DNA of 64,000 nucleotides from Kangiellaceae bacterium (GTDB lineage Bacteria; Pseudomonadota; Gammaproteobacteria; Enterobacterales; Kangiellaceae). The position numbers and the translations under genes were made by a program. The notes below the pieces were generated by a model. The model saw only the letters and a program-made list of their open reading frames with translations. It was not told where the DNA came from and searched no databases. Below, piece by piece: positions 26,352 through 34,469 of the stretch; position 1 is the first letter of the stretch, and each line of letters begins with the position of its first letter. The stretch lies in the NCBI GenBank assembly GCA_013373015.1, contig JABXIQ010000027.1, positions 1 to 64,000 of the forward strand, read 5' to 3'.

Positions 26352-26378
26352 TTAGCACTCTTATTGCTTGAGTGCCAA
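26352..26378 (-). promoter_or_regulatory. CIRCE operator 1 (HrcA site) upstream of rpoH
   Basis: TTAGCACTC, nine bases, then GAGTGCCAA: 17 of 18 arm positions match the CIRCE consensus TTAGCACTC-N9-GAGTGCTAA with exactly the right spacing. It is the copy nearer to rpoH. Confidence 0.9.
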
Positions 26379-26382
26379 TTTT

Positions 26383-26409
26383 TTAGCACTCCTCAATAAA
26401 GAGTGCTAA
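26383..26409 (-). promoter_or_regulatory. CIRCE operator 2 (HrcA site) upstream of rpoH
   Basis: A perfect CIRCE: TTAGCACTC, nine bases, GAGTGCTAA. It lies 4 bases from operator 1, so the two sites are placed in tandem on the same face region. Just upstream on the minus strand are TTGAAA and TATAGT or TACTCT hexamers that could form the promoter, but the spacing is ambiguous. Confidence 0.92.
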
Positions 26410-26532
26410 CTATAGAGTAAATAATTGGCAAAAAGTTTCAAATGAAAAGGTGTAACAAGCTATGTCGAGCTATGGTTACACCGAGTTTTGAAGAGATAAT
26501 CTTCGATAATTCAATAGGTTAGAGATATTCCG

Positions 26533-27120
26533 TTATTTTTTAGGAACGGTAGCTTCAACTTCGATATTGATATAAACCTCATCAGCAACGGCTGGAACAT
26601 AAGTTTCCATACCGAATTCAGAGCGTTTGATCATGCCAGAAGCAGAAAAACCAATATGCGGTTTGCCGCTGAATGGATGTTCGCCCACCTGATTAAGTAC
26701 CAAATCCAATGTTACAGGCAAGGTTTTACCCAAAATCGTTAGATCACCATGTAAAAGACCTTTATTTTCATCTGTTTTTTCTAACTTGGTACTGTTAAAA
26801 GTCATGCTCGGGAATTCTTCAACATTGAAGAAATCGGCGCTGCGCATATGCTCGTTCCATTTCTTGTTTTCAAGATCGATGCTTTTAGTTTCTATGGTAA
26901 CGTTGGTGCTGGCTGTTTCCCAGTTGTCAGCATCAAAACTTACAGTGCCGTCAAATTTTTTGAATTTACCGTATGAATTTGAAAAGCCTAAGTGATTGAT
27001 TTTGAACACAATTTGGCTATGAATTGTTTCAAGTTCGTAATTAACGTTGTCGGCTTTAGTCTGACCCGATAAAGCTAATGCAGAAGCTAACACTAAAGCA
27101 CTAATAGTTGTTTTAATCAT
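26533..27120 (-). CDS. YceI-family periplasmic protein
   Basis: A 195-residue secreted protein: signal peptide ending near ALSGQTKA, then the YceI lipocalin-like fold. Typical motifs are YELETIHSQIVFKINHLGFS, FKKFDGTVSFD, WNEHMRSADFFNVEEFPSMTF and LHGDLTILGKTLPVTLD. Members bind isoprenoid-like hydrophobic molecules; the physiological ligand here is unknown. It is a single gene ending about 120 bases before the CIRCE sites of rpoH. Confidence 0.9.
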   Translation of the reverse strand: MIKTTISALVLASALALSGQTKADNVNYELETIHSQIVFKINHLGFSNSYGKFKKFDGTVSFDADNWETASTNVTIETKSIDLENKKWNEHMRSADFFNVEEFPSMTFNSTKLEKTDENKGLLHGDLTILGKTLPVTLDLVLNQVGEHPFSGKPHIGFSASGMIKRSEFGMETYVPAVADEVYINIEVEATVPKK

Positions 27121-27265
27121 GATTGTTTTCCTATAATTTTTCTTGCTAAGGGGAGTGAATTGATACCATACTAGTCAAAAGCACAGAGTATATACAAATA
27201 GCATAGCGTTATTTTGAGTATTACTGCAGAGAATAGTTAGCAAGATTGAGAAAAGGAGCAATATT

Positions 27266-27640
27266 ATGATTGGTTATGTCACTTTAGGAACGAATGATTT
27301 ACAGCGCGCGGCAGCATTTTATGATCAGCTATTTGCTGAGCTGGGAGTAGGGCGCATGATGGAGACGGAGCAATTTATTGCCTGGAATGGGATCGGTGAT
27401 GCACCAGGAGTTGCATTAACGAAACCCTTTGATGGACAGCAAGCGACGGTGGGCAATGGCACTATGGTTGCTTTTATGATGGATTCACCCGAAACGGTGG
27501 ATCGCATGTATCACAAAGCCATAGAACTGGGGGCATCCTGTGAAGGACCCGCGGGACCGAGAGGGGATAGTTTTTATGCAGGTTATTTCCGTGATCCCGA
27601 TGGCAATAAATGCAATTTCTTTTACATGACACAACCTTAA
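27266..27640 (+). CDS. VOC/glyoxalase-superfamily protein
   Basis: A 124-residue vicinal-oxygen-chelate domain protein: MIGYVTLGTNDLQRAAAFYDQLF at the start, FMMDSPETVDRMYHKAIELGA in the middle and GYFRDPDGNKCNFFY at the end. The reaction is not predictable from sequence; relatives include glyoxalases, dioxygenases and antibiotic-binding proteins. It has a good AAAAGGAG site and probably forms a pair with the next gene, 21 bases downstream. Confidence 0.85.
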   Translation: MIGYVTLGTNDLQRAAAFYDQLFAELGVGRMMETEQFIAWNGIGDAPGVALTKPFDGQQATVGNGTMVAFMMDSPETVDRMYHKAIELGASCEGPAGPRGDSFYAGYFRDPDGNKCNFFYMTQP

Positions 27641-27661
27641 ACTAGTAAATAACTAATTGAT

Positions 27662-28027
27662 ATGTTTAAGAAAATAGCCTTTGCATTAGCTACTTTGGTA
27701 GCCATTGAGCATATCGGAATTTTAGTCTTGGAGATGTTCTTTTGGGATCATCCGATTGGGCGTAAAGTTTTTAATATGTCGGAGCAGGTATCGAGTGCAT
27801 CAGCAACATTAGCGGCTAATCAAGGGCTCTATAATGGTTTTTTAGCAGCAGGTTTGATTTGGGGTTTGTTGACAAAAAAACGCGATATATTGGTGTTTTT
27901 CTTGAGCTGTGTGGTGGTTGCTGGGATTTTTGGCGCCATCACTGCTAAACCCAGTATTTTGTTTACTCAAGCGATGCCAGCTTTATTGGGACTGATTTTC
28001 TTGGTATTAGCCAAAAAGGAAAAGTAA
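27662..28027 (+). CDS. DUF1304 membrane protein
   Basis: A 121-residue integral membrane protein with four hydrophobic segments. IEHIGILVLEMFFWDHPIGRKVF and ANQGLYNGFLAAGLIWGL are the DUF1304 hallmarks. Function unknown. It forms a plus-strand pair with the VOC gene, and the two are inserted among minus-strand genes between ftsX and rpoH. Confidence 0.85.
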   Translation: MFKKIAFALATLVAIEHIGILVLEMFFWDHPIGRKVFNMSEQVSSASATLAANQGLYNGFLAAGLIWGLLTKKRDILVFFLSCVVVAGIFGAITAKPSILFTQAMPALLGLIFLVLAKKEK

Positions 28028-28049
28028 AGGGAGCTTATTGACAGTAAAA

Positions 28050-29027
28050 CTAGTTAGGTTGAATATCGCGTAGATGTTTATTCACTGAAATCCAAGCGCC
28101 AATCAAACCCAAGCCAGCGCCAAATGCCAGCAAACTCAAAGTGTGGCTCGGCGCTAATCCCATCAAGCTGAAGCCGCTGCTGTACAATTCAGCGAGTGTT
28201 GAGGCCGAACCGCGTAATACGGCAATGACGATATTGACCATTAGCGCAGCGAGTAGGGCGGCGATCAGTCCATACCAAAAACCTGTGTATAGAAAAGGTC
28301 GACGAATAAAGCCATCGGTTGCGCCTACCAGTTTAATCACCTGAATTTCTTCACGCCGATTAAGAATGGCTAAACGTATGGTGTTACCGACGATCAGCAA
28401 AACCGCCATAGCCAATAAAATACTCACGAACGAGCCAATTTTTTGCGCCATATCGAGCATTGCATGGTATTTTTGAACCCATTGCATATCCATTTGTGCG
28501 ACATCGACAATACGCTCTTGTTGTAATTCATCAACAAGTACTTGGGCTTGGCTTGGAGTCGCAACCTCAGAGCTAGGAGTAAGTACTAACATCGCTGGAA
28601 GCGGGTTATCATCAAGGTATTCAAGAGCATCACCAAAACCTGACGAACTCTTAAACTCTTCTAAAGCTTGTTGTTTGCTGACTAACGTTACCTGATCAAA
28701 TTCGGGACGCAAATTGAGCTTTTGCATCAACTCTTGAGTAGCTTGCTCAGTAGTATTGTCTTTAAGGAATAATGCCATCTGCACACCACCATTCCAGCTA
28801 CCGCTGACCGCTTTAGCGTTTTGACTAAACACATAAAAAGCACTCGGCAAAGCTAAAGCAATGGCCAAAACTAAGATTGTCATTAAGCTATTGGCGGGTT
28901 GGCGCAAAATATCCAGCAAAGTAGAAACACTATTTTTCTTATGCAAAGAAAGTGCCATTTTGATGCGATCGAGCAGGCTAACCTTTGCGGTGGTGGCACT
29001 ATGCCCTTTATGAACGGTTTTAGCCAT
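28050..29027 (-). CDS. ftsX: cell-division ABC transporter permease FtsX
   Basis: A 325-residue membrane protein that with FtsE links septal-ring assembly to amidase activation. Four membrane segments: one near residue 55 (LMTILVLAIALALPSAFYVF), then three C-terminal (FVSILLAMAVLLIVGN, GFWYGLIAALLAALMVNIVI and LLAFGAGLGLIGAWIS), with a periplasmic domain between the first two. The frame stays open to 29069, but the ATG at 29027 has a GGAGG site and overlaps the ftsE stop by 8 bases (ATGGCTAA), so it is preferred. Confidence 0.93.
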   Translation of the reverse strand: MAKTVHKGHSATTAKVSLLDRIKMALSLHKKNSVSTLLDILRQPANSLMTILVLAIALALPSAFYVFSQNAKAVSGSWNGGVQMALFLKDNTTEQATQELMQKLNLRPEFDQVTLVSKQQALEEFKSSSGFGDALEYLDDNPLPAMLVLTPSSEVATPSQAQVLVDELQQERIVDVAQMDMQWVQKYHAMLDMAQKIGSFVSILLAMAVLLIVGNTIRLAILNRREEIQVIKLVGATDGFIRRPFLYTGFWYGLIAALLAALMVNIVIAVLRGSASTLAELYSSGFSLMGLAPSHTLSLLAFGAGLGLIGAWISVNKHLRDIQPN

Positions 29028-29703
29028 CGAATTCAGCCTCCGCCAGTTCATTGCGAATGGTGCGACCATCTTTCAGTGTCAGTACAGGATGTTTCATGCG
29101 AGCAATCAGTCCCAAGTCGTGCGAAGCGATCAAAACGCTAACGCCAACTTGTTGAAATTGCTCAAATAATTTCATGATCTCGGCTGATAATTCAGGATCA
29201 AGATTACCAGTGGGTTCATCGGCTAATAATAACGGTGGTTTATTGACGACTGCGCGCGCAATGCCGACCCGTTGTTGCTCACCACCCGATAACTGGATCG
29301 GAAGTTGCTTTTCTTTGTTGAGTAGGCCGACTTTATCTAAAGCAGCACGCACTCGTTTAGGAATATCGCGATCGGATACTCCAGCGATAACTAAAGGTAA
29401 AGCTACATTATCATAGACGCTGCGATCGAATAATAAGCGGTGATCTTGAAAAATCATGCCAATCTTGCGGCGATGATAGGGAATATGGCGATCTTTGACT
29501 TGCGAAATATTTTGTCCATCAAGGATCACTTGGCCACGAGTAGGACGTTCCATCAAAGCAATTAATTTCAGTAAGGTGCTTTTACCAGCGCCAGAATGGC
29601 CAGTCAAAAATGCCATTTCACCATTCGCAAGGGCAAAACTAACCCCTTTTAAGGCTTCATGACCACCTTCGTATCGCTTAAAAACCTGATGAAATTCAAT
29701 CAT
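29020..29703 (-). CDS. ftsE: cell-division ATP-binding protein FtsE
   Basis: An ABC ATPase of 227 residues: Walker [16 protein letters not shown] (36-50), signature [14 protein letters not shown], Walker [15 protein letters not shown] and switch His in ASHD. It is the cytoplasmic partner of FtsX. It lies 57 bases behind ftsY in the conserved ftsY-ftsE-ftsX order. Confidence 0.95.
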   Translation of the reverse strand: MIEFHQVFKRYEGGHEALKGVSFALANGEMAFLTGHSGAGKSTLLKLIALMERPTRGQVILDGQNISQVKDRHIPYHRRKIGMIFQDHRLLFDRSVYDNVALPLVIAGVSDRDIPKRVRAALDKVGLLNKEKQLPIQLSGGEQQRVGIARAVVNKPPLLLADEPTGNLDPELSAEIMKLFEQFQQVGVSVLIASHDLGLIARMKHPVLTLKDGRTIRNELAEAEFDG

Positions 29704-29760
29704 TTATTATAAATTATACTCAAATGCGCTTTGATGGTAATAGTTGTTCGCTCTATTGGT

Positions 29761-31179
29761 TTATTCATTACTGAATAGTGCGTTGATAAAATCATTGGCG
29801 TCAAATTCACGCAGATCATCAATGCCTTCACCGACACCAATAAACCGAATCGGTACTTGCAGTTTATCAGCTAGGGCAAAAATTACACCACCTTTTGCAG
29901 TGCCGTCTAATTTGGTGATGGTTATGCCTGTTAAGCCCACTGCTTTATGGAATTCAGTGGCTTGGTTTAGCGCGTTCTGACCTGTGCCAGCATCTACCAC
30001 CAACATGATTTCGTGAGGTGCGCTTGGGTCAATTTTTTGCATGACACGTTTTACTTTGGCCAACTCGTCCATCAAATTGGATTTTGTGTGTAAACGACCT
30101 GCGGTATCAGCTATCAACACATCAATATCGCGTGCTTGAGCAGCTTGCAGTGAATCAAAGATCACTGAGGCCGAATCGGCGCCAGTATGCTGCGCGGTGA
30201 CATGAATATTGTTGCGCTCGCCCCATACCTGCAACTGCTCAACCGCAGCAGCACGGAAGGTATCACCAGCGGCTAACATCACAGATTTACCCTCGCTTTG
30301 GAATTTCTTCGCCAGCTTGCCAATGGTCGTAGTTTTGCCAACACCGTTAACACCAACCATCAGAATAACAAAGGGTTTTTTATCTAGAATCAACTGGTTA
30401 GAGCAGGGCGATACAATGTTAGATAAGAGTTCGCGTAGTCGATCCATCAAGGATTGCGGATCTTTAAGTTCTTTGCGTTCTGCTTTGTCGGTTAAATCAT
30501 CAATGATTTTGCGAGTGGCTTCTACGCCGACATCGGCCATTAATAATTGAGTTTCAATTTCTTCCAACAAATCATCATCAATCTGTTTACTACCCAAAAC
30601 TAAGTCGGCAATACCGCTGGTCAGTTGTGAGCGGGTTTTGCTTAAACCGTCTTTAAGTCGAGCAAAAAAGCCTTTCTTTTCAACCGGCTGTTGGACAATA
30701 GATGGCTCGGCTTCGGTGTGTGTTTCAGTTACTTGAGGCTCATCTGCTATCGGAGCTAAAAGCCCTTCAGATTGTACTGTCTCTTGCCTTGTTTCTGTCT
30801 CTGGCTCCTGCACTGATGACGGCTCAACTTGTGGCTGTTGCTGAGCTTCTTTATCAGCAATAGAAATGGTGATTTGCTCAGATAACTGTTGATTGAGCTG
30901 CTCGACAGCTTGCTCAAATTCTTGATGTTCTGGTGCGATTTCAGGCTTTATTTCAGAATGGGCAACTTCTTGAGTAGCGTCAACGGTATCAATCTCAGCT
31001 TCTATCTTATCACTATGCTCAGTCGCCTGTTCGATTTCTTCAGCAACTTCTTGATCCAATTCCTGCTCGATGGCCTCTTCAGCTTGCTCAAGCGCTTGTT
31101 CTGAGGACTCGGTGATGTCAGGTTGTGACGATTTTTTGCGGAAAAAACCAAATAATCCGCCTTTTTTCTTTTCGCTCAT
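29761..31179 (-). CDS. ftsY: signal recognition particle receptor FtsY
   Basis: A 472-residue SRP-receptor GTPase. The first 165 or so residues are a highly acidic, Glu/Gln-rich A domain beginning MSEKKKGGLFGFFRKK, an amphipathic membrane-targeting helix. The NG domain follows: GVNGVGKTTTIGKLAKKF (G1), DTFRAAAVEQL, DTAGRLHTKSNLMDEL (G3) and TKLDGTAKGG (G4/G5). It docks ribosome-SRP complexes at the membrane. It is transcribed away from rsmD, the usual arrangement. Confidence 0.96.
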   Translation of the reverse strand: MSEKKKGGLFGFFRKKSSQPDITESSEQALEQAEEAIEQELDQEVAEEIEQATEHSDKIEAEIDTVDATQEVAHSEIKPEIAPEHQEFEQAVEQLNQQLSEQITISIADKEAQQQPQVEPSSVQEPETETRQETVQSEGLLAPIADEPQVTETHTEAEPSIVQQPVEKKGFFARLKDGLSKTRSQLTSGIADLVLGSKQIDDDLLEEIETQLLMADVGVEATRKIIDDLTDKAERKELKDPQSLMDRLRELLSNIVSPCSNQLILDKKPFVILMVGVNGVGKTTTIGKLAKKFQSEGKSVMLAAGDTFRAAAVEQLQVWGERNNIHVTAQHTGADSASVIFDSLQAAQARDIDVLIADTAGRLHTKSNLMDELAKVKRVMQKIDPSAPHEIMLVVDAGTGQNALNQATEFHKAVGLTGITITKLDGTAKGGVIFALADKLQVPIRFIGVGEGIDDLREFDANDFINALFSNE

Positions 31180-31305
31180 AGGGCTTAATCGTTGTTATTT
31201 CTTAAAGGTCATCGCCAAAACTTACAATTGGCTAACTTGTTAAAATTCTTAAAGGCGCTATCCTATCACTTTCCCTAACAGGGCGTAAGATAACACTCTA
31301 TAAAT

Positions 31306-31923
31306 ATGGCCAATCGCAACAAACTCAATAGTGGTAAAAGCGCTAGCAGTAAAAGTGCCGTCAAAAGTCATGGCAAATCTGGCATTTTCCGCGTGATTGG
31401 CGGCCAGTGGAAAGGGCGCAAGTTACGTTTTATTGAAGTAGAGGGCTTGCGACCCAGTCTTGATCGAGTACGTGAAACCCTATTCAACTGGTTGCAATGG
31501 GATATTCGAGGCGCAAAATGCTTAGATTTATTCGCCGGCTCGGGCGCGCTTGGCATTGAAGCATTGTCGCGTGGCGCGGGCGAAGTACAATTCATCGAAC
31601 TTAATAAAAAAGCAGCTAATCAATTGAGAAGCAATCTTGAACAGCTGCAAACTGATGATGCTCGTTTATTTAATGGTGACGCTTTGAAGTTTGTTGAAAC
31701 TAATCAGCAAGCCTACGATATCATCTTTATTGATCCGCCGTTCCATAAAGGAATTGCTCAAAATGTCATTGATCAATTGGCGCAATCGGCGACCATTCAG
31801 TCAGAAACCTTGATTTATATCGAAGTGGAGCAGGGCTTGGAGCTGGATATCCCAGAGCATTGGCAATTATTAAAAGATAAAAAAGCAGGGCAGTTGCTAT
31901 ATAAGTTGTTTCAAGTAACTTAA
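31306..31923 (+). CDS. rsmD: 16S rRNA (guanine966-N2)-methyltransferase RsmD
   Basis: A SAM methyltransferase of 205 residues that modifies G966 of 16S rRNA. The N-terminal IIGGQWKGRKL-like segment (FRVIGGQWKGRKLRF) and LRPSLDRVRETLFNWL are RsmD-specific; motif I is LDLFAGSGALG (73-83) and the catalytic motif is IDPPF (142-146). It is divergent from ftsY with a 126-base intergenic region. A REP-like hairpin lies just after its stop. Confidence 0.95.
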   Translation: MANRNKLNSGKSASSKSAVKSHGKSGIFRVIGGQWKGRKLRFIEVEGLRPSLDRVRETLFNWLQWDIRGAKCLDLFAGSGALGIEALSRGAGEVQFIELNKKAANQLRSNLEQLQTDDARLFNGDALKFVETNQQAYDIIFIDPPFHKGIAQNVIDQLAQSATIQSETLIYIEVEQGLELDIPEHWQLLKDKKAGQLLYKLFQVT

Positions 31924-31932
31924 TTATTGGTC

Positions 31933-31952
31933 ATTCCCGCGAAAGCGGGAAT
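31933..31952. repeat. dispersed-repeat-type hairpin with GAAA loop
   Basis: ATTCCCGC, GAAA, GCGGGAAT: a perfect 8-bp stem with a tetraloop, within the context TCATTCCCGCGAAAGCGGG. This motif is familiar as a short dispersed palindrome in many proteobacterial genomes. I find only this copy in the window. It lies between convergent rsmD and ppiC and may act as a bidirectional terminator. Confidence 0.6.
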
Positions 31953-32026
31953 CTACTAAAGTTTACTCTATGAGCTTCCATCTAAAAGAGCTGTTATTGG
32001 AAATGCTTTTAATGATGGACAAATTT

Positions 32027-32311
32027 CTATGACTTATACAAAACCCGTATTAAGTGAAATCCAAAGCGGGTTTTAACTGGGCCAATAACCGATTTATCTT
32101 CGCTGCCTTTAGCAAATACCGCTTGATCGAAAGGTTTGACCATAGCACCACGTTTAAACTCGCCTAAATCACCACCCTGCTTTTTTGATGGACACATTGA
32201 ATGTTGTTTGGCTAATTTGAAGAAATCTTCGCCTTTTTCTAAACGGACTTTAAGAGCCTGCGCTTCAGACTCTGTTTTCACTAAAATATGTAATGCTGCT
32301 GCTTTGTTCAT
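32027..32311 (-). CDS. ppiC: parvulin-type peptidyl-prolyl isomerase PpiC
   Basis: A 94-residue single-domain parvulin. AAALHILVKTE, GEDFFKLAKQHSMCPSKKQG, GDLGEFKRGAMVKPFDQAVF and FGFHLIRVLY follow E. coli PpiC (93 residues) almost position by position, including the catalytic HILV His and the CPS cysteine. It has no signal peptide, so it acts in the cytoplasm. It is the last gene behind two secreted hypothetical proteins, 8 bases away. Confidence 0.93.
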   Translation of the reverse strand: MNKAAALHILVKTESEAQALKVRLEKGEDFFKLAKQHSMCPSKKQGGDLGEFKRGAMVKPFDQAVFAKGSEDKSVIGPVKTRFGFHLIRVLYKS

Positions 32312-32319
32312 ATGAAATA

Positions 32320-32772
32320 TTATTGAGATTTTTGCGCATCAACTAAAGCTAGTTGATAGATGTTTTTAGAAACATGGCGTCTTAGGTTGTTAAGCCAGCG
32401 CTCATAATGTTCTCTTTTTACAGCACATTTGTCTGCACTCTTACTACAATCCACTCTTCTGTCGCTTACAGGAACAAAATGAATACTATTACCAGCGATA
32501 TCAATGCGAACAACAACATCGTTACCTTTGTAATTATCAAGCATAGCGGTAATGGAGCTATCAGTTTGTGACTGTATTTTCCATCCATTAATCTTTGATA
32601 TGGCACTAATAACAAGTGTTATTGGATCATCAACATAGTTTCCAAACTTTAGAGGAGCTATGTAAAGTTTGTAGCCATTTTCAGTTTGTGTGGCATTCTC
32701 AAGAGAATATTGCTGTGCATTGCTTGATAGGCTTATAAAAAGTGCAATACAAGTAAATAAAAGACGATACAT
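32320..32772 (-). CDS. secreted hypothetical protein, paralogue B
   Basis: A 150-residue protein with a signal peptide (MYRLLFTCIALFISLSSNA). The mature part is short, with two cysteines (DCSKSADKC) and a C-terminal helix HYERWLNNLRRHVSKNI. It resembles the neighbouring upstream gene: both share a W...I.A..D..G pattern, a two-Cys loop and a terminal HY...LR.H...N helix. I recognise no named family. It lies 11 bases behind its paralogue and 8 bases before ppiC. Confidence 0.7.
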   Translation of the reverse strand: MYRLLFTCIALFISLSSNAQQYSLENATQTENGYKLYIAPLKFGNYVDDPITLVISAISKINGWKIQSQTDSSITAMLDNYKGNDVVVRIDIAGNSIHFVPVSDRRVDCSKSADKCAVKREHYERWLNNLRRHVSKNIYQLALVDAQKSQ

Positions 32773-32783
32773 GGTTACATTCC

Positions 32784-33218
32784 TTATAAGTTATTTTGAA
32801 TATGGTGACGTAAGCGTTTTACATAACTGTAGTAATGTCTGTGATTTTCATAACAGATACGATCAATCACATTCTCACAAGCATAGTCATCATAACCATC
32901 AACGTATTTGATTTGTATTAAGCTGTCATTGTACTCAACATCAACCATGATCATTTGTCCACGATAGTCAAAACGGGCTCTTATGCGGCCATCTTCTTCC
33001 TCTTCTAGAAACCAAGCCATTCCACGGGTTTGTTTCATTGCGGTTAGGATGGCTAAGCGAGCGTAGGCCTTGTTTCCGGGGTTAAGCATTTCTTCATGAG
33101 CCGCACGAATTTTACTGTCGGAATCTTTGGGTTTGGCTGAACCATCAATGATCAGAGCGCTGGGCTCAGCAAAGCAGGGAAGCGCAATAAAAGATAGCAC
33201 TATAAGGAGTTTCTTCAT
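32784..33218 (-). CDS. secreted hypothetical protein, paralogue A
   Basis: A 144-residue exported protein (signal peptide MKKLLIVLSFIALPCFA). Its mature region has KIRAAHEEMLNPGNKAYARL, a beta section RIRARFDYRGQMIMVDVEY, two cysteines (ACENVIDRIC) and the terminal helix HYYSYVKRLRHHIQNN. It is similar to the next gene and probably arose by tandem duplication. Function unknown; small two-Cys exported proteins of this size are often periplasmic. Confidence 0.7.
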   Translation of the reverse strand: MKKLLIVLSFIALPCFAEPSALIIDGSAKPKDSDSKIRAAHEEMLNPGNKAYARLAILTAMKQTRGMAWFLEEEEDGRIRARFDYRGQMIMVDVEYNDSLIQIKYVDGYDDYACENVIDRICYENHRHYYSYVKRLRHHIQNNL

Positions 33219-33281
33219 GGGTAAGTCCTTTTCATTAAAATTATTGGTTTTATAAAAGTAGGCTAATTTTAATCAGCTTTG

Positions 33282-33297
33282 ACATAAACATCAAACC
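33282..33297. repeat. 16-bp direct repeat, copy 1
   Basis: ACATAAACATCAAACC is identical to 33662-33677, 380 bases away. Read on the minus strand in the frame of rsmJ, both copies encode FDVYV, within RFDVYVK. This copy lies in non-coding sequence after the 105-residue membrane protein and is preceded in frame by QKPHKIRDNDI, which recalls the QKPS... approach in rsmJ. Confidence 0.75.
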
Positions 33298-33335
33298 GAA
33301 TGTCATTATCTCTTATCTTATGGGGTTTCTGATCT

Positions 33336-33653
33336 TTATACGTTCCAAAAAGTAAAGGTAATAGCCGAGAACAGGCCGATTATTGTTAAGATTAGACTTA
33401 CACTTACACTAAAAAAAAGTCTTGTATGCTTGTGTTTTTTATATTTTAAAAAGAAAAAGGAAAACAGAGCTGTTGCAATTCCGAACCAAAACAATGAAAC
33501 GCAATAAGCTTCAAAACCATAAAACTTAGCCATGGTATTTCTGCCGAAATAGGCGATATTGTTATAAATAAGATGATAGGCTGTAATGGCTGAGAGTATT
33601 AAAGGAGCTAGTATACCTAAACAAAGCATTTCAACTTTTTCGTATTTAGTCAT
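33336..33653 (-). CDS. hypothetical membrane protein
   Basis: A 105-residue protein starting MTKYEKVEMLCLG with three hydrophobic segments (MLCLGILAPLILSAITAYHL, AYCVSLFWFGIATALFSFFFL and LFFSVSVSLILTIIGLFSAI). The frame is open to 33695 within rsmJ, but the ATG at 33653 lies directly after the rsmJ stop and suits the first helix. It is flanked by the 16-bp direct repeat at 33282 and 33662. I recognise no family. Confidence 0.55.
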   Translation of the reverse strand: MTKYEKVEMLCLGILAPLILSAITAYHLIYNNIAYFGRNTMAKFYGFEAYCVSLFWFGIATALFSFFFLKYKKHKHTRLFFSVSVSLILTIIGLFSAITFTFWNV

Positions 33654-33654
33654 T

Positions 33655-34452
33655 TTATTTAACATAAACATCAAACCTATTGCCTTTGCTTTCAATACTC
33701 ATGCTGGGTTTTTGCTCATTCAAATAAGGCGCGTAGCTGGGTCTTTTGACCACTACACGTTTTGCAGCGTTTTCTATGGCTATGGGCAGCAAGTTATTGG
33801 CATCGGGGTCTTCGCCGACTAATAATTTTACCAAACGCATTTCTTTTTTGACTGAGGCGGATTTATTGCGCGGTGGGAACATGGGGTCAAGATAAATAAT
33901 GTCGGGTTGCTCTGTTCGTGCAATTTGTTCAATTAAATCAATGGATTGACCATGATATAGCTCAAAACCTTGAGTAAATAATTGGCTTATACTAGTTGTG
34001 TCACTAGCCGCGCGATGGATAGCATCTTGCAATAAGCTGGCAACATAAGGCGAGCGTTCGATGATACGTAATTGGCAGCCTAGATTGCGCAATTCCGCTG
34101 CATCGCGTCCTAAGCCACCTGTAGCATCTAATATTTTGGGTTGCCAATTGGATTTTAATCCACAGGCTTTGGCGATATGTTGTTTGCGTCCACCGCCATG
34201 TTGGCGACGATAGGCGACTTGACCTGCGACTAGATCCACGTACATATTGACCAACTTACCATCTAATCGAGCAAAAAAACTTAACGCGGGCTGTCCATCA
34301 ACTTGCTGATAAGCAAAATAACCTTGATAATCACCTGACTCGATTGAGTCAGTCAGATCTTTATCGGTGACGATCGGTAAATGCTGCAGCCATTGTGGTG
34401 GTGATAGATTCGGGTAAGCTTGCTGATGATAAAAAGCCAGTTGCGGTTTCAA
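33655..34452 (-). CDS. rsmJ: 16S rRNA (guanine1516-N2)-methyltransferase RsmJ
   Basis: A 265-residue methyltransferase of the YhiQ family. Conserved segments are DLVAGQVAYRRQHGGGRKQ, ILDATGGLGRDAAELRNLG (SAM motif I), IIERSPYVASLLQDAI, IIYLDPMFPPRNKSA (catalytic DPMFP) and VVVKRPSYAPYL. It methylates G1516 of 16S rRNA. It is divergent from the pseudouridine synthase, with only 17 bases between the two starts, so their promoters must overlap neighbouring coding sequence or be very compact. Confidence 0.93.
   Translation of the reverse strand: MKPQLAFYHQQAYPNLSPPQWLQHLPIVTDKDLTDSIESGDYQGYFAYQQVDGQPALSFFARLDGKLVNMYVDLVAGQVAYRRQHGGGRKQHIAKACGLKSNWQPKILDATGGLGRDAAELRNLGCQLRIIERSPYVASLLQDAIHRAASDTTSISQLFTQGFELYHGQSIDLIEQIARTEQPDIIYLDPMFPPRNKSASVKKEMRLVKLLVGEDPDANNLLPIAIENAAKRVVVKRPSYAPYLNEQKPSMSIESKGNRFDVYVK
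33662..33677. repeat. 16-bp direct repeat, copy 2 (inside rsmJ 3' end)
   Basis: Identical to 33282-33297. Here it encodes FDVYV near the C-terminus of RsmJ. Confidence 0.75.
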
Positions 34453-34469
34453 AATAGTAAATGTATTGA

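Noticed and set aside
26459-26560. Hairpin near the end of the YceI gene as a terminator
   Set aside because: The CCGTT/AACGG pairing overlaps the stop codon and has no T run.
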